NCBI GenBank assembly: GCA_963556195.1
Contig: CAUVYP010000593.1
Span: 372,001-436,000 of the forward strand
Direction: 5' to 3'
Origin: Sepiola atlantica
Taxonomy: Eukaryota > Mollusca > Cephalopoda > Sepiida > Sepiolidae
Length of the DNA: 64,000 nucleotides
Shown here: positions 11,434-24,265 of the stretch, piece after piece
How the letters are laid out: every line of letters starts with the position of its first letter
Position numbering within the stretch: the first letter of the stretch is position 1
Made by a program: the position numbers and the translations under genes
The notes under the pieces: model-generated
The model's database searches: none
Seen by the model: the letters and a program-made list of their open reading frames with translations, nothing else
Told to the model about the DNA's origin: nothing

Positions 11434-12363
11434 TTAGCGCGTTTTAAAGTTGATATCGCTTTTGTTTATAACTTCCACATTTATTCGAATTGTGCAACGA
11501 AACTTTGCACAGATTAGCGGAGTCACATTTTCTACTGAAGTACTAAGTTTCAGAAGTGCAGCTCTTGTACTGCCGGAGATATGTCGATACAAACTGAATA
11601 CGCAAAACATCGACAAAATTTAGCGCGTTTTAAAGTTGATATCGCTTTTGTTTATAACTTCCACATTTATTCGAATTGTGCAACGAAACTTTGCACAGAT
11701 TAGCGGAGTCACATGTTCTACTGAAGTACCAAGTTTCAGAAGTGCAGCTCTTGTACTGCCGGAGATATGTCGATACAAACTGAATACGCAAAACATCAAC
11801 AAAATTTAGCGCGTTTTAAAGTTGATATCGCTTTTGTTTATAACTTCCACATTTATTCGAATTGTGCAACGAAACTTTGCAGACAGTCGCGGATAGGCCT
11901 TTTCTACTGAAGTACCAAGTTTCAGAAGTGCAGCTCTTGTACTGCCGGAGATATGTCGATACCAACTGAATACGCAAAACATCGACAAAATTTAGCGCGT
12001 TTTAAAGTTGATATCGCTTTTGTTTATAACTTCCACATTTATTCGAATTGTGCAACGAAACTTTGCACAGATTAGCGGAGTCACATTTTCTACTGAAGTA
12101 CTAAGTTTCAGAAGTGCAGCTCTTGTACTGCCGGAGATATGTCGATACAAACTAAATACGCAAAACATCGACAAAATTTAGCGCGTTTTAAAGTTGATAT
12201 CGCTTTTGTTTATAACTTCCACATTTATTCGAATTGTGCAACGAAACTTTGCACAGATTAGCGGAGTCACATGTTCTACTGAAGTACCAAGTTTCAGAAG
12301 TGCAGCTCTTGTACTGCCGGAGATATGTCGATACAAACTGAATACGCAAAACATCAACAAAAT

Positions 12364-12549
12364 TTAGCGCGTTTTAAAGTTGATATCGCTTTTGTTTATA
12401 ACTTCCACATTTATTCGAATTGTGCAACGAAACTTTGCAGACAGTCGCGGAGGCACATTTTCTACTGAAGTACCAAGTTTCAGAAGTGCAGCTCTTGTAC
12501 TGCCGGAGATATGTCGATACAAACTGAATACGCAAAACATCGACAAAAT
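12364..12549. repeat. Reference B-type monomer, subtype q
   Basis: Box 1 is GACAGTCG and box 2 is GGCACATTTTC, so it combines the p-like GGCACAT with the n-like T. Copies start at 12364, 18314, 22220, 25754, 30218, 34682, 36542, 42679, 45654, 47142, 56629 and 60535. Between 20 and 38 kb it sits in the constant context s-a-s-q-n; further right it sits in s-a-q-a. Confidence 0.9.
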
Positions 12550-13479
12550 TTAGCGCGTTTTAAAGTTGATATCGCTTTTGTTTATAACTTCCACATTTAT
12601 TCGAATTGTGCAACGAAACTTTGCACAGATTAGCGGAGTCACATTTTCTACTGAAGTACTAAGTTTCAGAAGTGCAGCTCTTGTACTGCCGGAGATATGT
12701 CGATACAAACTGAATACGCAAAACATCAACAAAATTTAGCGCGTTTTAAAGTTGATATCGCTTTTGTTTATAACTTCCACATTTATTCGAATTGTGCAAC
12801 GAAACTTTGCAGACAGTCGCGGATAGGCCTTATCTACTGAAGTACCAAGTTTCAGAAGTGCAGCTCTTGTACTGCCGGAGATATGTCGATACAAACTGAA
12901 TACGCAAAACATCAACAAAATTTAGCGCGTTTTAAAGTTGATATCGCTTTTGTTTATAACTTCCACATTTATTCGAATTGTGCAACGAAACTTTGCACAG
13001 ATTAGCGGAGTCACATTTTCTACTGAAGTACCAAGTTTCAGAAGTGCAGCTCTTGTACTGCCGGAGATATGTCGATACAAACTGAATACGCAAAACATCA
13101 ACAAAATTTAGCCCGTTTTAAAGTTGATATCGCTTTTGTTTATAACTTCCACATTTATTCGAATTGTGCAACGAAACTTTGCAGACAGTCGCGGAGACAC
13201 ATGTTCTACTGATGTACCAAGTTTCAGAAGTGCAGCTCTTGTACTGCCGGAGATATGTCGATACAAACTGAATACGCAAAACATCAACAAAATTTAGCGC
13301 GTTTTAAAGTTGATATCGCTTTTGTTTATAACTTCCACATTTATTCGAATTGTGCAACGAAACTTTGCAGACAGTCGCGGAGACACATGTTCTACTGAAG
13401 TACCAAGTTTCAGAAGTGCAGCTCTTGTACTGCCGGAGATATGTCGATACAAACTGAATACGCAAAACATCAACAAAAT

Positions 13480-13665
13480 TTAGCGCGTTTTAAAGTTGAT
13501 ATCGCTTTTGTTTATAACTTCCACATTTATTCGAATTGTGCAACGAAACTTTGCAGACAGTCGCGGAGGCACATTTACTACTGAAGTACCAAGTTTCAGA
13601 AGTGCAGCTCTTGTACTGCCGGAGATATGTCGATACAAACTGAATACGCAAAACATCAACAAAAT
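13480..13665. repeat. B-type monomer, regional subtype v
   Basis: Box 1 is GACAGTCG and box 2 is GGCACATTTAC. It occurs only at 13480, 13852 and 16083, inside or beside the 2,231-bp duplication. The corresponding third copy (18314) is a q monomer, so v is probably a one-base derivative of q that was then duplicated. Confidence 0.88.
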
Positions 13666-14223
13666 TTAGCGCGTTTGAAAGTTGATATCGCTTTTGTTTA
13701 TAACTTCCACATTTATTCGAATTGTGCAACGAAACTTTGCAGACAGTCGCGGAGACACATGTTCTACTGAAGTACCAAGTTTCAGAAGTGCAGCTCTTGT
13801 ACTGCCGGAGATATGTCGATACAAACTGAATACGCAAAACATCAACAAAATTTAGCGCGTTTTAAAGTTGATATCGCTTTTGTTTATAACTTCCACATTT
13901 ATTCGAATTGTGCAACGAAACTTTGCAGACAGTCGCGGAGGCACATTTACTACTGAAGTACCAAGTTTCAGAAGTGCAGCTCTTGTACTGCCGGAGATAT
14001 GTCGATACAAACTGAATACGCAAAACATCAACAAAATTTAGCGCGTTTTAAAGTTGATATCGCTTTTGTTTATAACTTCCACATTTATTCGAATTGTGCA
14101 ACGAAACTTTGCACAGATTAGCGGAGTCACATGTTCTACTGAAGTACCAAGTTTCAGAAGTGCAGCTCTTGTACTGCCGGAGATATGTCGATACAAACTG
14201 AATACGCAAACTATCAACAAAAT

Positions 14224-14409
14224 TTAGTGCGATTTAAAGTTGATATCGCTTTTGTTTATAACTTCACCATTCTTTAGAATTGTGCAACGAAACTTTGCAG
14301 AGATAAGCGGAGTCACATGCTCTACTTAAGTACCAAGTTTCAGAAGTGCAGCTCTTTTACTGCCGGAGATATGTCGATACAAACTGAATACGCAAAACAT
14401 CGACAAAAT
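14224..14409. repeat. C-type monomer 3
   Basis: C-type with the extra change CTACTTAAG, shared with the C-type monomers at 14968, 16455 and 17199. It lies in the first copy of the 2,231-bp block. Confidence 0.92.
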
Positions 14410-14967
14410 TTAGCGCGTTTTAAAGTTGATATCGCTTTTGTTTATAACTTCCACATTTATTCGAATTGTGCAACGAAACTTTGCACAGATTAGCGGAGTC
14501 ACATTTTCTACTGAAGTACTAAGTTTCAGAAGTGCAGCTCTTGTACTGCCGGAGATATGTCGATACAAACTGAATACGCAAAACATCGACAAAATTAAGC
14601 GCGTTTTAAAGTTGATATCGCTTTTGTTTATAACTTCCACATTTATTCGAATTGTGCAACGAAACTTTGCACAGATTAGCGGAGTCACATGTTCTACTGA
14701 AGTACCAAGTTTCAGCAGTGCCGCTCTTGTACTGCCGGAGATATGTCGATACAAACTGAATACGCAAAACATCAACAAAATTTAGCGCGTTTTAAAGTTG
14801 ATATCGCTTTGGTTTATAACTTCCACATTTATTCGAATTGTGCAACGAAACTTTGCAGACAGTCGCGGATAGGCCTTTTCTACTGAAGTACCAAGTTTCA
14901 GAAGTGCAGCTCTTGTACTGCCGGAGATATGTCGATACAAACTGAATACGCAAAACATCAACAAAAT

Positions 14968-15153
14968 TTAGTGCGATTTAAAGTTGATATCGCTTTTGTT
15001 TATAACTTCACCATTCTTTAGAATTGTGCAACGAAACTTTGCAGAGATAAGCGGAGTCACATGCTCTACTTAAGTACCAAGTTTCAGAAGTGCAGCTCTT
15101 TTACTGCCGGAGATATGTCGATACAAACTGAATACGCAAAACATCGACAAAAT
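14968..15153. repeat. C-type monomer 4
   Basis: C-type with CTACTTAAG. Unusually, the preceding e monomer ends in ACATC rather than ACTATC, so the left junction of this copy is recombinant. It forms an internal c-n-a-e repeat with the C-type at 14224. Confidence 0.92.
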
Positions 15154-15305
15154 TTAGCGCGTTTTAAAGTTGATATCGCTTTTGTTTATAACTTCCACAT
15201 TTATTCGAATTGTGCAACGAAACTTTGCACAGATTAGCGGAGTCACATTTTCTACTGAAGTACTAAGTTTCAGAAGTGCAGCTCTTGTACTGCCGGAGAT
15301 ATGTC

Positions 15306-15313
15306 GATATCAC
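15306..15313. other. 1-bp deletion with clustered substitutions, first copy
   Basis: GATACAAACTG of the consensus reads GATATCACTG here, one base shorter, and gains a second EcoRV site (15306-15311). Monomer register shifts by one base from here. The same change recurs 2,231 bp downstream. Confidence 0.93.
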
Positions 15314-16454
15314 TGAATACGCAAAACATCGACAAAATTTAGCGCGTTTTAAAGTTGATATCGCTTTTGTTTATAACTCCCACATTTATTCGAATTGTGC
15401 AACGAAACTTTGCACAGATTAGCGGAGTCACATGTTCTACTGAAGTACCAAGTTTCAGAAGTGCAGCTCTTGTACTGCCGGAGATATGTCGATACAAACT
15501 GAATACGCAAAACATCAACAAAATTTAGCGCGTTTTAAAGTTGATATCGCTTTTGTTTATAGCTTCCACATTTATTCGAATTGTGCAACGAAACTTTGCA
15601 GACAGTCGCGGATAGGCCTTTTCTACTGAAGTACCAAGTTTCAGAAGTGCAGCTCTTGTACTGCCGGAGATATGTCGATACAAACTGAATACGCAAAACA
15701 TCAACAAAATTTAGCGCGTTTTAAAGTTGATATCGCTTTTGTTTATAACTTCCACATTTATTCGAATTGTGCAACGAAACTTTGCACAGATTAGCGGAGT
15801 CACATTTTCTACTGAAGTACCAAGTTTCAGAAGTGCAGCTCTTGTACTGCCGGAGATATGTCGATACAAACTGAATACGCAAAACATCAACAAAATTTAG
15901 CGCGTTTGAAAGTTGATATCGCTTTTGTTTATAACTTCCACATTTATTCGAATTGTGCAACGAAACTTTGCAGACAGTCGCGGAGACACATGTTCTACTG
16001 AAGTACCAAGTTTCAGAAGTGCAGCTCTTGTACTGCCGGAGATATGTCGATACAAACTGAATACGCAAAACATCAACAAAATTTAGCGCGTTTTAAAGTT
16101 GATATCGCTTTTGTTTATAACTTCCACATTTATTCGAATTGTGCAACGAAACTTTGCAGACAGTCGCGGAGGCACATTTACTACTGAAGTACCAAGTTTC
16201 AGAAGTGCAGCTCTTGTACTGCCGGAGATATGTCGATACAAACTGAATACGCAAAACATCAACAAAATTTAGCGCGTTTTAAAGTTGATATCGCTTTTGT
16301 TTATAACTTCCACATTTATTCGAATTGTGCAACGAAACTTTGCACAGATTAGCGGAGTCACATGTTCTACTGAAGTACCAAGTTTCAGAAGTGCAGCTCT
16401 TGTACTGCCGGAGATATGTCGATACAAACTGAATACGCAAACTATCAACAAAAT

Positions 16455-16640
16455 TTAGTGCGATTTAAAGTTGATATCGCTTTTGTTTATAACTTCACCA
16501 TTCTTTAGAATTGTGCAACGAAACTTTGCAGAGATAAGCGGAGTCACATGCTCTACTTAAGTACCAAGTTTCAGAAGTGCAGCTCTTTTACTGCCGGAGA
16601 TATGTCGATACAAACTGAATACGCAAAACATCGACAAAAT
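16455..16640. repeat. C-type monomer 5
   Basis: Counterpart of the C-type at 14224, exactly 2,231 bp downstream, with the same CTACTTAAG change and ACTATC junction. Confidence 0.92.
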
Positions 16641-17198
16641 TTAGCGCGTTTTAAAGTTGATATCGCTTTTGTTTATAACTTCCACATTTATTCGAATTGT
16701 GCAACGAAACTTTGCACAGATTAGCGGAGTCACATTTTCTACTGAAGTACTAAGTTTCAGAAGTGCAGCTCTTGTACTGCCGGAGATATGTCGATACAAA
16801 CTGAATACGCAAAACATCGACAAAATTAAGCGCGTTTTAAAGTTGATATCGCTTTTGTTTATAACTTCCACATTTATTCGAATTGTGCAACGAAACTTTG
16901 CACAGATTAGCGGAGTCACATGTTCTACTGAAGTACCAAGTTTCAGCAGTGCCGCTCTTGTACTGCCGGAGATATGTCGATACAAACTGAATACGCAAAA
17001 CATCAACAAAATTTAGCGCGTTTTAAAGTTGATATCGCTTTGGTTTATAACTTCCACATTTATTCGAATTGTGCAACGAAACTTTGCAGACAGTCGCGGA
17101 TAGGCCTTTTCTACTGAAGTACCAAGTTTCAGAAGTGCAGCTCTTGTACTGCCGGAGATATGTCGATACAAACTGAATACGCAAAACATCAACAAAAT

Positions 17199-17384
17199 TT
17201 AGTGCGATTTAAAGTTGATATCGCTTTTGTTTATAACTTCACCATTCTTTAGAATTGTGCAACGAAACTTTGCAGAGATAAGCGGAGTCACATGCTCTAC
17301 TTAAGTACCAAGTTTCAGAAGTGCAGCTCTTTTACTGCCGGAGATATGTCGATACAAACTGAATACGCAAAACATCGACAAAAT
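17199..17384. repeat. C-type monomer 6
   Basis: Counterpart of the C-type at 14968, 2,231 bp downstream. It keeps the atypical ACATC junction on its left, confirming common descent. Confidence 0.92.
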
Positions 17385-17536
17385 TTAGCGCGTTTTAAAG
17401 TTGATATCGCTTTTGTTTATAACTTCCACATTTATTCGAATTGTGCAACGAAACTTTGCACAGATTAGCGGAGTCACATTTTCTACTGAAGTACTAAGTT
17501 TCAGAAGTGCAGCTCTTGTACTGCCGGAGATATGTC

Positions 17537-17544
17537 GATATCAC
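17537..17544. other. 1-bp deletion with clustered substitutions, second copy
   Basis: Same GATATCACTG change as at 15306, including the extra EcoRV site, exactly 2,231 bp downstream. It was copied with the 12-mer. Confidence 0.93.
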
Positions 17545-18127
17545 TGAATACGCAAAACATCGACAAAATTTAGCGCGTTTTAAAGTTGATATCGCTTTTG
17601 TTTATAACTTCCACATTTATTCGAATTGTGCAACGAAACTTTGCACAGATTAGCGGAGTCACATGTTCTACTGAAGTACCAAGTTTCAGAAGTGCAGCTC
17701 TTGTACTGCCGGAGATATGTCGATACAAACTGAATACGCAAAACATCAACAAAATTTAGCGCGTTTTAAAGTTGATATCGCTTTTGTTTATAGCTTCCAC
17801 ATTTATTCGAATTGTGCAACGAAACTTTGCAGACAGTCGCGGATAGGCCTTTTCTACTGAAGTACCAAGTTTCAGAAGTGCAGCTCTTGTACTGCCGGAG
17901 ATATGTCGATACAAACTGAATACGCAAAACATCAACAAAATTTAGCGCGTTTTAAAGTTGATATCGCTTTTGTTTATAACTTCCACATTTATTCGAATTG
18001 TGCAACGAAACTTTGCACAGATTAGCGGAGTCACATTTTCTACTGAAGTACCAAGTTTCAGAAGTGCAGCTCTTGTACTGCCGGAGATATGTCGATACAA
18101 ACTGAATACGCAAAACATCAACAAAAT

Positions 18128-18871
18128 TTAGCGCGTTTGAAAGTTGATATCGCTTTTGTTTATAACTTCCACATTTATTCGAATTGTGCAACGAAACTTT
18201 GCAGACAGTCGCGGAGAAACATGTTCTACTGAAGTACCAAGTTTCAGAAGTGCAGCTCTTGTACTGCCGGAGATATGTCGATACAAACTGAATACGCAAA
18301 ACATCAACAAAATTTAGCGCGTTTTAAAGTTGATATCGCTTTTGTTTATAACTTCCACATTTATTCGAATTGTGCAACGAAACTTTGCAGACAGTCGCGG
18401 AGGCACATTTTCTACTGAAGTACCAAGTTTCAGAAGTGCAGCTCTTGTACTGCCGGAGATATGTCGATACAAACTGAATACGCAAAACATCAACAAAATT
18501 TAGCGCGTTTTAAAGTTGATATCGCTTTTGTTTATAACTTCCACATTTATTCGAATTGTGCAACGAAACTTTGCACAGATTAGCGGAGTCACATGTTCTA
18601 CTGAAGTACCAAGTTTCAGAAGTGCAGCTCTTGTACTGCCGGAGATATGTCGATACAAACTGAATACGAAAACTATCAACAAAATTTAGTGCGATTTAAA
18701 GTTGATATCGCTTTTGTTTATAACTTCACCATTCTTTAGAATTGTGCAACGAAACTTTGCAGAGATAAGCGGAGTCACATGCTCTACTGAAGTACCAAGT
18801 TTCAGAAGTGCAGCTCTTGTACTGCCGGAGATATGTCGATACAAACTGAATACGCAAAACATCAACAAAAT
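18128..18871. repeat. Partial third copy of the 12-mer (4 monomers)
   Basis: Order is s-q-a-c, matching s-v-a-c at the start of the two complete copies, with q in place of v. Homology stops after the C-type monomer, where an s monomer follows instead of n. Confidence 0.8.
18686..18871. repeat. C-type monomer 7
   Basis: C-type without the CTACTTAAG change, preceded by AACTATC. Its tail is CATCAAC rather than CATCGAC, and it is followed by s, not n, so the right junction was exchanged. It marks the end of the partial third copy of the 12-mer. Confidence 0.92.
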
Positions 18872-20731
18872 TTAGCGCGTTTTAAAGTTGATATCGCTTT
18901 TGTTTATAACTTCCACATTTATTCGAATTGTGCAACGAAACTTTGCAGACAGTCGCGGAGACACATGTTCTACTGAAGTACCAAGTTTCAGAAGTGCAGC
19001 TCTTGTACTGCCGGAGATATGTCGATACAAACTGAATACGCAAAACATCAACAAAATTTAGCGCGTTTTAAAGTTGATATCGCTTTTGTTTATAACTTCC
19101 ACATTTATTCGAATTGTGCAACGAAACTTTGCACAGATTAGCGGAGTCACATGTTCTACTGAAGTACTAAGTTTCAGAAGTGCAGCTCTTGTACTGCCGG
19201 AGATATGTAAATACAAACTGAATACGCAAAACATCGACAAAATTTAGCGCGTTTTAAAGTTGATATCGCTTTTGTTTATAACTTCCACATTTATTCGAAT
19301 TGTGCAACGAAACTTTGCACAGATTAGCGGAGTCACATTTTCTACTGAAGTATTAAGTTTCAGAAGTGCAGCTCTTGTACTGCCGGAGATATGTCGATAC
19401 AAACTGAATACGCAAAACATCAACAAAATTTAGCGCGTTTTAAAGTTGATATCGCTTTTGTTTATAACTTCCACATTTATTCGAATTGTGCAACGAAACT
19501 TTGCAGACAGTCGCGGATAGGCCTTTACTACTGAAGTACCAAGTTTCAGAAGTGCAGCTCTTGTACTGCCGGAGATATGTCGATACAAACTGAATACGCA
19601 AAACATCAACAAAATTTAGCGCGTTTTAAAGTTGATATCGCTTTTGTTTATAACTTCCACATTTATTCGAATTGTGCAACGAAACTTTGCAGACAGTCGC
19701 GGAGACACATGTTCTACTGAAGTACCAAGTTTCAGAAGTGCAGCTCTTGTACTGCCGGAGATATGTCGATACAAACTGAATACGCAAAACATCAACAAAA
19801 TTTAGCGCGTTTTAAAGTTGATATCGCTTTTGTTTATAACTTCCACATTTATTCGAATTGTGCAACGAAACTTAGCACAGATTAGCGGAGTCGCATGTTC
19901 TACTGAAGTACCAAGTTTCAGAAGTGCAGCTCTTGTACTGCCGGAGATATGTCGATACAAACTGAATACGCAAAACATCAACAAAATTTAGCGCGTTTTA
20001 AAGTTGATATCGCTTTTGTTTATAACTTCCACATTTATTCGAATTGTGCAACGAAACTTTGCACAGATTAGCGGAGTCACATTTTCTACTGAAGTACCAA
20101 GTTTCAGAAGTGCAGCTCTTGTACTGCCGGAGATATGTCGATACAAACTGAATACGCAAAACATCAACAAAATTTAGCGCGTTTTAAAGTTGATATCGCT
20201 TTTGTTTATAACTTCCACATTTATTCGAATTGTGCAACGAAACTTTGCACAGATTAGCGGAGTCACATTTTCTACTGAAGTACCAAGTTTCAGAAGTGCA
20301 GCTCTTGTACTGCCGGAGATATGTCGATACAAACTGAATACGCAAAACATCAACAAAATTTAGCGCGTTTTAAAGTTGATATCGCTTTTGTTTATAACTT
20401 CCACATTTATTCGAATTGTGCAACGAAACTTTGCACAGATTAGCGGAGTCACATGTTCTACTGAAGTACCAAGTTTCAGAAGTGCCGCTCTTGTACTGCC
20501 GGAGATATGTCGATACAAACTGAATACGCAAAACATCAACAAAATTTAGCGCGTTTTAAAGTTGATATCGCTTTTGTTTATAACTTCCACATTTATTCGA
20601 ATTGTGCAACGAAACTTTACAGACAGTCGCGGAGACACATGTTCCACTGAAGTACCAAGTTTCAGAAGTGCAGCTCTTGTACTGCCGGAGATATGTCGAT
20701 ACAAACTGAATACGCAAAACATCAACAAAAT

Positions 20732-23700
20732 TTAGCGCGTTTTAAAGTTGATATCGCTTTTGTGTATAACTTCCACATTTATTCGAATTGTGCAACGAAA
20801 CTTTGCACAGATTAGCGAAGTCACATGTTCTACTGAAGTCCCAAGTTTCAGAAGTGCAGCTCTTGTACTGCCGGAGATATGTCGATACAAACTGAATACG
20901 CAAAACATCAACAAAATTTCGCGCGTTTGAAAGTTGATATCGCTTTTGTTTATAACTTCCACATTTATTCGAATTGTGCAACGAAACTTTGCAGACAGTC
21001 GCGGAGACACATGTTCTACTGAAGTACCAAGTTTCAGAAGTGCAGCTCTTGTACTGCCGGAGATATGTCGATACAAACTGAATACGCAAAACATCAACAA
21101 AATTTAGCGCGTTTTAAAGTTGATATCGCTTTTGTTTATAACTTCCACATTTATTCGAATTGTGCAACGAAACTTTGCACGGATTAGCGGAGTCACATTT
21201 TCTACTGAAGTACCAAGTTTCAGATGTGCAGCTCTTGTACTGCCGGAGATATGTCGATACAAACTGAATACGCAAAACATCAACAAAATTTAGCGCGTTT
21301 GAAAGTTGATATCGCTTTTGTTTATAACTTCCACATTTATTCGAATTGTGCAATGAAACTTTGCACAGATTAGCGGAGTCACATTTTCTACTGAAGTACC
21401 AAGTTTTAGAAGTGCAGCTCTTGTACTGCCGGAGATATGTCGATACAAACTGAATACGCAAAACATCAACAAAATTAAGCGCGTTTTAAAGTTGATATCG
21501 CTTTTGTTTATAACTTCCACATTTATTCGAATTGTGCAACGAAACTTTGCACAGATTAGCGTAGTCACATGTTCTACTGAAGTACCAAGTTTCAGAAGTG
21601 CAGCTCTTGTACTGCCGGAGATATGTCGATACAAACTGAATACGCAAAACATCAACAAAATTTAGCGCGTTTTAAAGTTGATATCGCTTTTGTTTATAAC
21701 TTCCACATTTATTCGAATTGTGCAACGAAACTTTGCAGACAGTCGCGGAGACACATGTTCTACTGAAGTACCAAGTTTCAGAAGTGCAGCTCTTGTACTG
21801 CCGGAGATATGTCGATACAAACTGAATACGCAAAACATCAACAAAATTTAGCGCGTTTTAAAGTTGATATCGCTTTTGTTTATAACTTCCACATTTATTC
21901 GAATTGTGCAACGAAACTTTGCACAGATTAGCGGAGTCACATGTTCTACTGAAGTCCAAAGTTTCAGAAGTGCAGCTCTTGTACTCCCGGAGATATGTCG
22001 ATACAAACTGAATACGCAAAACATCAACAAAATTTAGCGCGTTTGAAAGTTGATATCGCTTTTGTTTATAACTTCCACATTTATTCGAATTGTGCAACGA
22101 AACTTTGCAGACAGTCGCGGAGACACATGTTCTACTGAAGTACCAAGTTTCAGAAGTGCAGCTCTTGTACTGCCGGAGATATGTCGATACAAACTGAATA
22201 CGCAAAACATCAACAAAATTTAGCGCGTTTTAAAGTTGATATCGCTTTTGTTTATAACTTCCACATTTATTCGAATTGTGCAACGAAACTTTGCAGACAG
22301 TCGCGGAGGCACATTTTCTACTGAAGTACCAAGTTTCAGAAGTGCAGCTCTTGTACTGCCGGAGATATGTCGATACAAACTGAATACGCAAAACATCAAC
22401 AAAATTTAGCGCGTTTTAAAGTTGATATCGCTTTTGTTTATAACTTCCACATTTATTCGAATTGTGCAACGAAACTTTGCACAGGTTAGCGGAGTCACAT
22501 TTTCTACTGAAGTACGAAGTTTCAGAAGTGCAGCTCTTGTACTGCCGGAGATATGTCGATACAAACTGAATACGCAAAACATCAACAAAATTTAGCGCGT
22601 TTTAAAGTTGATATCGCTTTTGTTTATAACTTCCACATTTATTCGAATTGTGCAACGAAACTTTGCAGACAGTCGCGGAGACACATGTTCTACTGAAGTA
22701 CCAAGTTTCAGAAGTGCAGCTCTTGTACTGCCGGAGATATGTCGATACAAACTGAATACGCAAAACATCAACAAAATTTAGCGCGTTTTAAAGTTGATAT
22801 CGCTTTTGTTTATAACTTCCACATTTATTCGAATTGTGCAACGAAACTTTGCACAGATTAGCGGAGTCACATGTTCTACTGAAGTACCAAGTTTCAGAAG
22901 TGCAGCTCTTGTACTGCCGGAGATATGTCGATACAAACTGAATACGCAAAACATCGACAAAATTTAGCGCGTTTTAAAGTTGATATCGCTTTTGTTTATA
23001 ACTTCCACATTTATTCGAATTGTGCAACGAAACTTTACAGACAGTCGCGGAGACACATGTTCCACTGAAGTACCAAGTTTCAGAAGTGCAGCTCTTGTAC
23101 TGCCGGAGATATGTCGATACAAACTGAATACGCAAATTATCAACAAAATTGAGCGCGTTTTAAAGTTGATATCGCTTTTGTTTATAACTTCCACATTTAT
23201 TCGAATTGTGCAACGAAACTTTGCACAGATTAGCGAAGTCACATGTTCTACTGAAGTACCAAGTTTCAGAAGTGCAGCTCTTGTACTGCCGGAGATATGT
23301 CGATACAAACTGAATACGCAAAACATCAACAAAATGTAGCGCGTTTGAAAGTTGATATCGCTTTTGTTTATAACTTCCACATTTATTCGAATTGTGCAAC
23401 GAAACTTTGCAGACAGTCGCGGAGACACATGTTCTACTGAAGTACCAAGTTTCAGAAGTGCAGCTCTTGTACTGCCGGAGATATGTCGATACAAACTGAA
23501 TACGCAAAACATCAACAAAATTTAGCGCGTTTTAAAGTTGATATCGCTTTTGTTTATAACTTCCACATTTATTCGAATTGTGCAACGAAACTTTGCAGAC
23601 AGTCGCGGAGGCACATGTTCTACTGAAGTACCAAGTTGTAGAAGTGCAGCTCTTGTACTGCCGGAGATATGTCGATACAAACTGAATACGCAAAACATCA

Positions 23701-24265
23701 ACAAAATTTAGCGCGTTTTAAAGTTGATATCGCTTTTGTTTATAACTTCCACATTTATTCGAATTGTGCAACGAAACTTTGCACAGATTAGCGGAGTCAC
23801 ATTTTCTACTGAAGTACAGAGTTTCAGAAGTGCAGCTCTTGTACTGCCGGAGATATGTCGATACAAACTGAATACGCAAAACATCAACAAAATTTAGCGC
23901 GTTTGAAAGTTGATATCGCTTTTGTTTATAACTTCCACATTTATTCGAATTGTGCAACGAAACTTTGCACAGATTAGCGGAGTCACATTTTCTACTGAAG
24001 TACCAAGTTTCAGAAGTGCAGCTCTTGTACTGCCGGAGATATGTCGATACAAACTGAATACGCAAAACATCAACAAAATTTAGCGCGTTTTAAAGTTGAT
24101 ATCGCTTTTGTTTATAACTTCCACATTTATTCGAATTGTGCAACGAAACTTTGCAGAGAGTCGCGGATAGGCCTTTTCTACTGAAGTACCAAGTTTCAGA
24201 AGTGCAGCTCTTGTACTGCCGGAGATATGTCGATACAAACTGAATACGCAAAACATCAACAAAAT
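20732..24265. repeat. 19-mer HOR, copy 1 (3,534 bp)
   Basis: Order is a-s-n-n-a-s-a-s-q-n-s-a-s-a-s-p-n-n-e. Private marks include GTGTATAAC in the first a, TTTCGCGCG heading the first s, CAGATGTGC and GCACGGATTAG in the third monomer, GCAATGAAAC in the fourth, TTAAGCGCG plus AGCGTAGTC in the fifth, and GTTGTAGAAG in the p monomer. Confidence 0.9.

Larger units (their letters stand above)
13666..15896. repeat. 12-mer HOR, copy 1 (2,231 bp)
   Basis: Order is s-v-a-c-n-a-e-c-n-a-e-n. The ninth monomer is 185 bp because of a deletion and substitution at GATATCAC. It contains an older internal 4-mer repeat, c-n-a-e at 14224 and again at 14968. The a monomer at 14596 has TTAAGCGCG and CAGCAGTGCCGC, repeated in copy 2. 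Confidence 0.9.
15897..18127. repeat. 12-mer HOR, copy 2 (2,231 bp)
   Basis: Adjacent tandem copy of 13666-15896 with the same monomer order, the same 1-bp deletion, the same TTAAGCGCG head at the a monomer 16827 and the same TATAGCTTCC in the e monomer (15525 and 17756). Only a few point differences are visible between the copies. Order and shared private changes show a recent duplication. Confidence 0.9.

Noticed and set aside
22964..23518. 184-residue minus-strand frame across three monomers
   Set aside because: It results from loss of the TAA stop at two successive monomer joints by single substitutions. The product would be three copies of the same satellite translation, with no recognisable domain.
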